A DNA stretch of 15,865 nucleotides from Pseudomonadota bacterium (lineage in GTDB: Bacteria > Pseudomonadota > Alphaproteobacteria > Rhizobiales > Rhizobiaceae): positions 1 to 15,865 of the forward strand of contig JAEWHQ010000283.1 in assembly GCA_023387715.1 (NCBI GenBank). The letters are read 5' to 3'. A program made the position numbers and the translations under genes. A model generated the notes under the pieces. The model made no database searches. It had not been told where the DNA came from and saw nothing but the letters and a program-made list of their open reading frames with translations. Below, in pieces: positions 7,339-14,154 of the stretch; position 1 is the first letter of the stretch; every line of letters starts with the position of its first letter.

Positions 7339-8115
7339 ATGAACAACCGGCCCGTAGCATTGAAAACGTCACGCAAATTACTGCCGGATGGTGTCATTTC
7401 TGCCCTCACAGCCCTGCTGCTGTGGCAGGGATTGATCTGGCTTTTTGCAATACCGCGTTTTATTTTGCCCGGGCCGGTTGATGTTATCATTGCCTTTTAT
7501 GACAATATTGAACTGCTGATCCCGAATGCTCTCATCACATTTGGCGAGATTTTATCCGGCCTGTTTTTAGGCAGTTTTATCGGCATTATTGCAGCGATTG
7601 CGCTGATGCTGTCTCCGCTGGCACAGCGCATTGTCTTGCCGATGTTAATTTTTAGCCAGACCATTCCAATCTTTGCGCTGGCTCCCATTCTCACCTTATG
7701 GCTTGGCTATGGTGTCGGCTCCAAAATTGCCATCACTGTGCTGATGATTTTCTTCCCCGTCGTTTCCACTTTTCTGGATGGTTTACGTCGTACCGATCAA
7801 AGTCTGCTGGATGCAGCGGCTATTTTAGGTTCAAACCAGTTCTCAACCTTGTTTCGGGTGCGCATTCCGGCAGCGTTCCCGTCTCTTGCCTCTGGTTTAA
7901 GCCTTGCCGCCGTTTATGCGCCCATTGGTGCTATTATTGGCGAATGGGTGGGTGCATCTAAAGGGCTCGGCTATTTAATGCTGCTTGCCAATGGCCGTGC
8001 CAAAACAGATCTGATGTTCGCAGCCCTGTTTATTCTGGTGATCTTCACTTTGATCCTGCACAAAGTGATTGCCCATTTTGCCAGAAAACTGGCAGTCTGG
8101 CCGCAGAAACCTTAA
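7339..8115 (+). CDS. thiX: ABC transporter permease ThiX for thiamine pyrimidine precursor
   Basis: This 258-residue inner-membrane protein of the binding-protein-dependent permease family would form the channel partner of ThiY. Hydrophobic segments are visible around 20-38, 68-92, 103-121, 128-146, 183-203 and 226-245. The cytoplasmic EAA-type loop that docks an ATPase lies at about 158-181 and ends RVRIPAAFP. A Shine-Dalgarno AAGGA sits 10 nt before the ATG. It is the last gene of the thiamine run. The ATPase gene (thiZ) normally beside it is not present in this window, although the intact EAA loop predicts that some ATPase is used. Confidence 0.9.
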   Translation: MNNRPVALKTSRKLLPDGVISALTALLLWQGLIWLFAIPRFILPGPVDVIIAFYDNIELLIPNALITFGEILSGLFLGSFIGIIAAIALMLSPLAQRIVLPMLIFSQTIPIFALAPILTLWLGYGVGSKIAITVLMIFFPVVSTFLDGLRRTDQSLLDAAAILGSNQFSTLFRVRIPAAFPSLASGLSLAAVYAPIGAIIGEWVGASKGLGYLMLLANGRAKTDLMFAALFILVIFTLILHKVIAHFARKLAVWPQKP

Positions 8116-8240
8116 ATCCTCATGTGACATATTTAACACAGACAGGCTATTGCAATCATCTCGCCGAAACTAACCTCTTGGCGGGTTAAGCGAATTCCAT
8201 TACCTTTTAAAAATTATTCACGCGCACAGGAGGTATAAAA

Positions 8241-8327
8241 ATGTTTATTGCACGTTTTTCCGCACTACCTCGCGAGCCTCTTGGCTCTCGCAGCGCGCGT
8301 ACACCGGTTTACGCTTTTAATTATTGA
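8241..8327 (+). CDS. Putative 28-residue leader peptide upstream of the ABC exporter
   Basis: A short ORF from ATG 8241 to TGA 8325-8327 is preceded by AGGAGGT six bases before the start, the best ribosome-binding site in the window. The peptide begins MFIARFSALPREPLGSR and ends in TPVYAFNY. It contains four Arg and three Pro and has an aromatic C-terminus. The codons for REPLGSR coincide with a hairpin (8272-8291). I do not recognise the sequence as a known family. Its position 249 bp before an ABC exporter start, together with the overlapping alternative RNA pairings, suggests a leader peptide whose translation controls the downstream gene. It could instead be an independent small protein. 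Translation is inferred from the ribosome-binding site only. Confidence 0.55.
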   Translation: MFIARFSALPREPLGSRSARTPVYAFNY

Positions 8328-8575
8328 CCCATTAAAGCCTATACACCGCGCCGGAAGACTCGAGTTGCAGAGCACCATTCCGGCTCATTCTCCTAAAATA
8401 CGCTCAAACTTATAAAACAGACGTCCGAAATACGGCCCGACCCGTTTGCCGCTATTGCCCTTCACGTTCGTTTGTTTGGCTTAAAAACCGATTTTCACAA
8501 TTCATGCCGCGCAGTTTATTATCAGGCTGTCGCTGCATCTCATTCATAAGGTTCGCGCATGAGGATAAGGCATGC
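8241..8575 (+). promoter_or_regulatory. Candidate attenuator leader of the ABC exporter
   Basis: Three elements are visible. Hairpin A lies inside the small ORF: GAGCC (8274-8278), loop TCTT, GGCTC (8283-8287). Hairpin B follows it: GCCGGAA (8350-8356) with TTCCGGC (8378-8384) and a 21-nt loop. A second copy of GGCTC (8382-8386) overlaps the 3' arm of hairpin B and could capture GAGCC instead of hairpin A. Such mutually exclusive pairings are typical of translation-dependent attenuators. Hairpin B lacks a U-run, so it is not a classical terminator. The upstream stretch 8116-8227 shows no clear terminator for the thiamine operon and only a weak promoter-like pair (TTGGCG at 8178, TACCTT at 8201). 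From 8385 to 8555 I see nothing else recognisable. Confidence 0.4.
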
Positions 8576-10399
8576 GTGAAAAATCTCATGTCACGATTAC
8601 GTCTTGATTTTCGAGGGCCGGCCTTCCGCAATGTCCTCAAATACACCTTCCGGCAATGGAAAAACCAGCCGGTCAGAATTGCATTGATGCTTGCCGGTAT
8701 GATGCTGGCAACGATCGCAGACGTTTTAACACCGCTCTATTCCGGCAAGCTCGTTGACGCACTCGCCAATGATGTTTTGAGCAAAAATGATGCGTGGAGC
8801 GCCGCTATTTCTGCTCTTGTCATCCTTTTGGCCTTAGGCGGCATGGCCTTGGTTATGCGTCAGCTTACCTTCTATGTCATTACTGATTTCACCTTGAAAA
8901 TCATGAGTGACATGGCACAAAGTGCCTTCTATCGCCTGCAGCGTTTTTCCACCGACTGGCACGCCAACTCCTTTGCCGGCTCGACAGTGCGTAAAGTAAC
9001 GCGTGCGATGTGGGCGGTGGATTTGCTCAATGACACTCTGCTGGTAGCACTGTTTCCGTCCCTTGTCATGCTGGTGGGCTCCACTGCATTGCTGGCATGG
9101 TACTGGCCGATGATGGGGCTGATTGTTGCCATTGGCTCAATCCTGTTCATCATCTGCACGGTCATCATCTCACTGGGCATTGTGGCACCTGCTGCAACCC
9201 TTGCCAATGCGTGGGACACCCGCATGGGTGGTGCGCTGGCCGATGCTATCTCCTGTAACTCTGTGGTCAAAGCCTTTGGTGCTGAAGCGCGCGAAGACAA
9301 GTTATTGACCAAGGTGGTTGCCAAATGGCGTGGCCGTACCCGACGCACATGGCTGCGCGGTACGCTGAACGGCTTCATCCAGGGCTTGAACCTGCTCATC
9401 ATGCGTGGTCTGGTGATTTTCTTTGCGCTTTATCTATGGAGCCAGGGAAAGGCAACTGCCGGTGACATCACCTTCGTATTGACTGCCTTCTTCATTCTGC
9501 AAGGTTATCTGCGCGATGTGGGGATGCATATCCGCAACCTGCAACGCTCGGTCAACGACATGGAAGAACTCGTTGATATTGAAGCCCGTCCTTTTGGCAT
9601 TGCTGACAAGCCAAATGCCAAAGCCATCAAAATCACCAAAGGCCAGATCGATTTTGACCATGTCACCTTCCATTATGGCGACCATGAAAACCCGCTTTAC
9701 AAAGACTTCAGCGTCAATATCAAAGCCGGTGAGCGTGTTGGTCTGGTGGGGCATTCAGGTTCCGGTAAGACCACTTTTGTGAAACTCATTCAGCGGCTTT
9801 ACGATGTCAGCGGCGGTGCCATTCTGATTGACGGGCAAAACATTGCCGATGTCACGCAATCATCGCTGCGCTCGCAGATTGCCATCGTGCAGCAGGAGCC
9901 GATTCTGTTTCACCGCACATTGGCAGAAAACATCGCCTATGCGCGGCCGGGTGCAAGTCTGGCCGAAATCGAACAGGCTGCAAAACTGGCAAGCGCCCAT
10001 GATTTCATCATGCGGCTACCAAAAGGTTATGCCACGCTTGTTGGTGAGCGCGGCATCAAGCTTTCGGGTGGTGAACGCCAGCGTGTGGCCATTGCCCGTG
10101 CCTTTTTAGCCGATGCTCCGGTGTTGATTTTGGATGAGGCCACATCGAGCCTTGATTCCGAATCTGAAGTGCTCATCCAGCAGGCAATGGAACGCTTGAT
10201 GGTAGGACGCACAACTTTGGTGATTGCACACCGTCTTTCCACGGTGCGCGCTCTTGATCGTCTGTTGGTTTTTGACCGCGGCGAAATCATCGAAGAAGGT
10301 GATCATGACGAGCTCATCCGTTTGAGCGACGGAATTTACCGCCGCTTGTTTGAGCGTCAGGCACTGGAACTGACCAAAGGGCTGGAAGACGTTTTCTAA
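8576..10399 (+). CDS. ABC exporter, fused membrane and ATPase domains (MsbA/multidrug type)
   Basis: This 607-residue half-transporter has one transmembrane domain followed by one nucleotide-binding domain, so it should work as a dimer exporting lipids, drugs or peptides. Membrane segments lie around 34-52, 76-96, 155-177, 180-206 and 270-290. The ATPase domain begins near residue 356. It has Walker A GHSGSGKTT (392-400), a Q-loop in VQQEP, signature LSGGE (496-500), Walker B LILDEA (517-522), a D-loop SLD, and the switch His552 in IAHR. The GTG at 8576 is preferred because AAGG lies 5 nt upstream. The ATG at 8588 (603 residues) is a good alternative. The longer frame from ATG 8504 has no ribosome-binding site. 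The substrate is unknown. It ends at a strong terminator and is probably controlled by its own leader. Confidence 0.88.
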   Translation: MKNLMSRLRLDFRGPAFRNVLKYTFRQWKNQPVRIALMLAGMMLATIADVLTPLYSGKLVDALANDVLSKNDAWSAAISALVILLALGGMALVMRQLTFYVITDFTLKIMSDMAQSAFYRLQRFSTDWHANSFAGSTVRKVTRAMWAVDLLNDTLLVALFPSLVMLVGSTALLAWYWPMMGLIVAIGSILFIICTVIISLGIVAPAATLANAWDTRMGGALADAISCNSVVKAFGAEAREDKLLTKVVAKWRGRTRRTWLRGTLNGFIQGLNLLIMRGLVIFFALYLWSQGKATAGDITFVLTAFFILQGYLRDVGMHIRNLQRSVNDMEELVDIEARPFGIADKPNAKAIKITKGQIDFDHVTFHYGDHENPLYKDFSVNIKAGERVGLVGHSGSGKTTFVKLIQRLYDVSGGAILIDGQNIADVTQSSLRSQIAIVQQEPILFHRTLAENIAYARPGASLAEIEQAAKLASAHDFIMRLPKGYATLVGERGIKLSGGERQRVAIARAFLADAPVLILDEATSSLDSESEVLIQQAMERLMVGRTTLVIAHRLSTVRALDRLLVFDRGEIIEEGDHDELIRLSDGIYRRLFERQALELTKGLEDVF

Positions 10400-10426
10400 A
10401 AAACATCGCCAAGGGATATAAGATAA

Positions 10427-10459
10427 AAAGCGGCGGAGATAATCCGCCGCTTTATTTAT
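10427..10459 (+). terminator. Rho-independent terminator after the ABC exporter
   Basis: A perfect 11-bp stem, AAAGCGGCGGA (10427-10437) with TCCGCCGCTTT (10443-10453), encloses the loop GATAA. It is followed by a T-rich tail (ATTTATTT). It lies 27 bp after the exporter stop. Confidence 0.93.
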
Positions 10460-10554
10460 TTCAAAATCTTCATCAACTGTGACCGCTTGTACACATATGT
10501 AACGCAGTTTTAGTTTGCAAAAATCCGGATGATCACGCACAGAGCTCACCAACT

Positions 10555-10581
10555 TGACATTTCCATGACAGAAATGTGACA
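10555..10581 (+). promoter_or_regulatory. Triple Pho-box-like repeat upstream of the phosphoglycerol transferase gene
   Basis: TGACA occurs at 10555-10559, 10566-10570 and 10577-10581, exactly 11 bp apart. Read on the minus strand this is CTGTCA-N5-CTGTCA followed by a third TGTCA at the same period, which is the classical PhoB-binding arrangement of direct repeats. The first copy overlaps a consensus -35 hexamer, TTGACA (10554-10559); no convincing -10 follows. An inverted repeat, ACATTTC (10557-10563) with GAAATGT (10571-10577), is embedded in it. The rest of the gap 10460-10609 shows no other feature. PhoB binding, and whether it activates or represses, is inferred. Confidence 0.55.
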
Positions 10582-10609
10582 GGACAAGCTTCTCAATAAG
10601 GGATCGTCT

Positions 10610-12526
10610 GTGAGCCAGTTTTTTGACAATGTGAAGACGGATCATTCGTCAGCGCAAAGTGGTCTGACCTATCCGTCACAATCATCAGCAACCGTTAAAC
10701 ACATCGCGCGTGTTGCGCTGTGCTCGCTGATCATTTCCACACTGTTGGTTTTCTGCATTGAATGGTTGGCACGCGGTTCCTTTAGCCAAACAGTGGCTTT
10801 TTTCACCAACTGGCAACAGCCGTCATGGACAACAGTGCTTTTGCTTGCATGCACCATCACAGCCGGTGACGCATTATTAGGCCGCGCCTTTTTCAGTGCC
10901 GTTTTCATTGGCATTGCTGGCCTGATCAGCGGTGCTGTAGCCTATCAGAAAAGCCTTTATTTAGGTGATCCGCTTTATCCGAGCGATTTTCTCTATGCCC
11001 GCCAGATTGTTGATCTGCTGCCGCTTTTGGTGCATGACCGCCCTTTAAGCGCTATTCTGATCGCTGTCTGCCTTGTGGTGCTGGTGATAGCATTCATCAT
11101 GGCGGTCTTTTATGGCCGCACGAAGTTCAAACCATTAAACATCAATGCCCGTATCTGGCGGCTTATCATTGCCCTGCCGGCACTGTGCTGGTTCGGCTAT
11201 ATTTCAGATTTTGCCACCTATTCATGGTCGCGCGACAAGCTGAAAATCGCGCCGATGATGTGGGATCAAACCGCTAATTATCAGCATAACGGCTTTGCGA
11301 TTGCCTTCATTTTAAATATTCCGATGGCGAAAGTCTTTGCACCGGAAGCTTATTCCGCCGGTGCTATCAACAATATTGAAGTTAACCGCATCAGCGGTGC
11401 GGCGCTCAATAACCGCCAGCAGCCTGATATTATTGTGGTGATGAGCGAATCCTTCTGGGATCCGACCCGTTTGCCGGGGGTGAATTTCAACACCGACCCG
11501 ATCCCGACCGTGCGCAAATTCCAGTCCGGCCATGTGTTTTCGCCGGAATTTGGCGGCATGACCGCCAATGTGGAATTTGAAGCACTGACCGGTTTTTCCA
11601 AGGCTTTCCTGCCAACCGGTAGTATTCCTTATCAGCAATATATCCGCGGCTCTGTGCCGTCACTCGCCTCTTTCTTTAAAGAACAAGGCTATGCGACCCG
11701 TGCGGTGCATCCGTTCCGTGCGTTTTTCTGGAACCGCGGCAATGTCTATCAGCATTTAGGCTTTGATGCTTTCATGTCAGAAGAAACCATGCCAGAGCTT
11801 GAAAAAAGCGGCACGCTTGCCTCTGATGATGCCATGGTCAGTGAAATGATCAAAGAAGCAGAAAGCATCGAGCAGCCGTTTTTCTTCTTTGCCGTCTCTT
11901 TGCAAGGCCACGGCCCTTATGCCGCCAGTCGCTATCCGGACAGCAAGCTGGAAGTGACCGGCCACGCACCCGAACATGTGCGTGAAGCGATCAAAGCTTT
12001 TGCCCAAGGTGCAAGTGAAGCCGATGCCAGCCTGTTGCGCCTGATGAAATGGGCAAAAAGCCGTGAACGCGAAACCATTTTGGTGTTTTTCGGAGATCAT
12101 TTGCCACCACTCGGCCCCGCTTATGTTGATACCGGCTTTATGACTGCGCGCGTTGCAAGCCGCACAGCACCTGCTGCTGACATGGCGCGCGAACATGAAA
12201 CACCATTGGTTTTATGGTCAAGCAAGAGCGGTATTCAGCGCGAAACCGGCACAATCAGCCCTGCTTTCCTGCCGCTGCATATCCTCAATATGGCAGGCGT
12301 CAGCCACCCGTTCTACACAGATTTTCTCGGCGCCCTGCATGATCAATATGCGGTGATTGATAATCATGTATTATTTGCCACGGACGGAGCCACACAGGAA
12401 AACTGGCAGCGCAATGCTGAATGGCCAAAGCTGGTGCGCGATTATCAGCTTATCCAATATGACCAGATGTTTGGTCAGGATTATGCGGGTGAGCGCTTCT
12501 TCCATAAAGCAGCGCCGCAATCCTGA
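10610..12526 (+). CDS. LTA synthase/OpgB-family phosphoglycerol transferase (membrane sulfatase fold)
   Basis: This 638-residue protein has about five N-terminal membrane helices (roughly 33-52, 74-92, 95-112, 147-168, 182-198) and a large periplasmic domain of the alkaline-phosphatase/sulfatase superfamily. The family's metal and catalytic residues are visible: Glu280 in MSESFW, nucleophile Thr318 in GGMTANVEFEALTG, His434 in LQGHGPY, and Asp496-His497 in FFGDHLPP. Enzymes of this type move phosphoglycerol from phosphatidylglycerol to a sugar polymer. In a rhizobia-like Gram-negative the likely acceptor is periplasmic cyclic glucan, as with OpgB or CgmB. The GTG start is supported by AAGGG seven bases upstream; no in-frame ATG lies nearby. 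It stands alone between two terminators. A phosphoethanolamine-type transferase is less likely given the GGMT...LTG signature. Confidence 0.85.
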   Translation: MSQFFDNVKTDHSSAQSGLTYPSQSSATVKHIARVALCSLIISTLLVFCIEWLARGSFSQTVAFFTNWQQPSWTTVLLLACTITAGDALLGRAFFSAVFIGIAGLISGAVAYQKSLYLGDPLYPSDFLYARQIVDLLPLLVHDRPLSAILIAVCLVVLVIAFIMAVFYGRTKFKPLNINARIWRLIIALPALCWFGYISDFATYSWSRDKLKIAPMMWDQTANYQHNGFAIAFILNIPMAKVFAPEAYSAGAINNIEVNRISGAALNNRQQPDIIVVMSESFWDPTRLPGVNFNTDPIPTVRKFQSGHVFSPEFGGMTANVEFEALTGFSKAFLPTGSIPYQQYIRGSVPSLASFFKEQGYATRAVHPFRAFFWNRGNVYQHLGFDAFMSEETMPELEKSGTLASDDAMVSEMIKEAESIEQPFFFFAVSLQGHGPYAASRYPDSKLEVTGHAPEHVREAIKAFAQGASEADASLLRLMKWAKSRERETILVFFGDHLPPLGPAYVDTGFMTARVASRTAPAADMAREHETPLVLWSSKSGIQRETGTISPAFLPLHILNMAGVSHPFYTDFLGALHDQYAVIDNHVLFATDGATQENWQRNAEWPKLVRDYQLIQYDQMFGQDYAGERFFHKAAPQS

Positions 12527-12542
12527 TCTCAAAATATCCATT

Positions 12543-12572
12543 AAAAAAGCCCCGCCTGAGCGGGGCTTTTTT
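12543..12572. terminator. Bidirectional rho-independent terminator between convergent genes
   Basis: GCCCCGC (12549-12555) pairs with GCGGGGC (12560-12566) around the loop CTGA. It is flanked by six A on one side and six T on the other, so it gives a U-run on both strands. It can end the phosphoglycerol transferase transcript from the left and the glpD transcript from the right, whose stop lies at 12574-12576. Confidence 0.95.
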
Positions 12573-12573
12573 A

Positions 12574-14073
12574 TTATTTAACCAGATAGTTTTGTAAGCT
12601 CTGCACTTCATCGGCGCTCATCCGCAAACCAAGCTTGGTGCGCCGCCAGACAATATCTTCAGCTGTCTGCGCCCATTCATGGCTCCTCAGATATTGAACT
12701 TCCCGCTCATAAAGATCAGCCCCGAAATGCGCACCTAAATCACTGACCGTCTTGGCCTGACCTAACAAGTCATGCGCCTTCAAACCATAAAGACGGAACA
12801 ATCTCGCAGCATGCGAAGCACTTAAAAAACTATAGGCGTTTTGTAGTTTCGCCAGTTCGGCATCATAGTCAGCAATGACAAATTCACCGCCGGTGAGTGC
12901 GGCTTTATCCGTCCAGCTTGCACCTTTTTTGCCAATAAGGGTTTCAATCTTTTCCAGCATATGTTCGGCCAAACGGCGCGATGTGGTCAGCTTGCCGCCA
13001 AAGACATTAACGAGTGGGGCCAAACCGCCGCTCACATCTTCTTTCAGCACATAATCACGCGTTGCTTCCTGCGCCTGCGAAGCGCCATCATCATAAAGCG
13101 GACGCACACCGGAATAAGCCCAGACAATATCTGATCCTTCGACCTTCTCGCGGAAATATTCGCTCGCCGCTGCACAAAGATAATCCGTCTCAGACTGCGT
13201 AATTTCCACCTTAGCCGGATCACCATGATAATCCTGATCCGTGGTACCGATCAGCGTAAAGTCCTGCTCATAAGGAATGGCAAAGATGATGCGGCCATCA
13301 TTATTCTGGAAGAAATAAGCACGGCTGTCGTTAAACTTTTTACGAATAACGATATGGCTGCCCTGCACAAGGCGCACATTATGGGCGTGTTTTTCACCCT
13401 CAACGCCTTCCAGCACTTTATCCGCCCATGGGCCTGCCGCATTGACCAGCAAACGAGAGCGGATTTGGCGGGTTGCGCCGGAGTGGACATCCTGCAATGT
13501 GATGAGCCAGCCGGTCTTATCGCGCGAGGCTTTGACCACTTTGGTACGGGTATAAATTTCAGCCCCGCGATCTGCTGCATCACGCGCATTCAGCACAACA
13601 AAACGCGCATCATCCACCCAGCAATCAGAATATTCGAAAGCCTTGGTGAAGAGCGGTTTCAAAGGTTCAGCTGCCGCATCACGCTTCATATCAAGCGTAC
13701 GGGTGGCGGCCAGTTTCTTGCGCCCGCCCAGATGGTCATAAAGAAAAAGCCCCAGGCGCAGCAGCCATGCAGGGCGCGCGCCGCCTTTATGAAAGGGTAA
13801 AATAAAACGCATCGGCGCAATAATATGCGGCGCATTGGCCCATAAAATTTCGCGCTCCATCAGCGCTTCGCGCACAAGGCGAAACTCATAATATTCCAGA
13901 TAGCGCAAACCACCATGAATGAGCTTGGTTGCCCGCGATGAAGTGCCGCTTGCCAGATCATTCATCTCTGCCAGCGCCACAGAATAGCCGCGCCCGATCG
14001 CATCACGCGCAATCGAACAGCCATTAATGCCGCCACCGATGACAAAAATATCGAATGCAGGAGTTTCAGCCAT
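12574..14073 (-). CDS. glpD: Aerobic glycerol-3-phosphate dehydrogenase GlpD
   Basis: GlpD oxidises sn-glycerol 3-phosphate to dihydroxyacetone phosphate at the inner membrane and passes electrons to the quinone pool. The 499-residue flavoprotein has the N-terminal FAD motif GGGINGC (13-19) and the family signature SGTSSRATKLIHGGLRYLE (42-60). FAIPYEQDFTLIGTTDQDY lies mid-protein and the SGVRPL motif near residue 325. A C-terminal helical domain ends in RRTKLGLRMS-type sequence. The length is normal. The Shine-Dalgarno GGAG lies about 9 nt before the ATG. It is the last gene of the minus-strand run, 81 bp after the regulator gene, with its own plausible promoter and operators in that gap. Confidence 0.96.
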   Translation of the reverse strand: MAETPAFDIFVIGGGINGCSIARDAIGRGYSVALAEMNDLASGTSSRATKLIHGGLRYLEYYEFRLVREALMEREILWANAPHIIAPMRFILPFHKGGARPAWLLRLGLFLYDHLGGRKKLAATRTLDMKRDAAAEPLKPLFTKAFEYSDCWVDDARFVVLNARDAADRGAEIYTRTKVVKASRDKTGWLITLQDVHSGATRQIRSRLLVNAAGPWADKVLEGVEGEKHAHNVRLVQGSHIVIRKKFNDSRAYFFQNNDGRIIFAIPYEQDFTLIGTTDQDYHGDPAKVEITQSETDYLCAAASEYFREKVEGSDIVWAYSGVRPLYDDGASQAQEATRDYVLKEDVSGGLAPLVNVFGGKLTTSRRLAEHMLEKIETLIGKKGASWTDKAALTGGEFVIADYDAELAKLQNAYSFLSASHAARLFRLYGLKAHDLLGQAKTVSDLGAHFGADLYEREVQYLRSHEWAQTAEDIVWRRTKLGLRMSADEVQSLQNYLVK

Positions 14074-14083
14074 AATATGGCTC

Positions 14084-14151
14084 CATTTGCTTTCAGAAAA
14101 CTATAAATGAATATAAATCATTTTCATATGAACGCAATATGAAAGCAAATG
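14084..14151 (-). promoter_or_regulatory. glpD promoter flanked by inverted operator-like repeats
   Basis: CATTTGCTTTC (14084-14094) and GAAAGCAAATG (14141-14151) are a perfect 11-bp inverted repeat. Between them, on the minus strand, lie a -35-like TTGCGT (14137-14132) and a good -10 TATATT (14115-14110) with a 16-bp spacer. One arm is thus upstream of the promoter and the other just downstream of the start point. Further TTTCAT/ATGAAA units occur inside, including the palindrome TTCATATGAA (14123-14132). This layout fits a repressor that binds both sides; the adjacent DeoR-family regulator is the obvious candidate. Confidence 0.5.
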
Positions 14152-14154
14152 AAA

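Noticed and set aside
6954..7490. Minus-strand 178-codon frame across the tenA-thiX junction
   Set aside because: It is antisense to two well-supported genes, with no motif or ribosome-binding site.
8116..8240. Remnant of a thiZ ATPase after thiX
   Set aside because: No Walker or signature-like fragment is visible in any frame, so there is no evidence for a decayed gene.
8350..8384. Hairpin B as a rho-independent terminator
   Set aside because: The 7-bp stem has a 21-nt loop and no T-run follows it. It is kept only as an element of a possible alternative-pairing leader.
8504..8575. ATG 8504 as start of the ABC exporter
   Set aside because: There is no Shine-Dalgarno, and the 24 extra residues do not resemble an exporter N-terminus. 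The stretch is better read as leader.
13225..13800. Plus-strand 191-codon frame
   Set aside because: It is antisense to glpD. The minus strand carries continuous, family-specific GlpD motifs.
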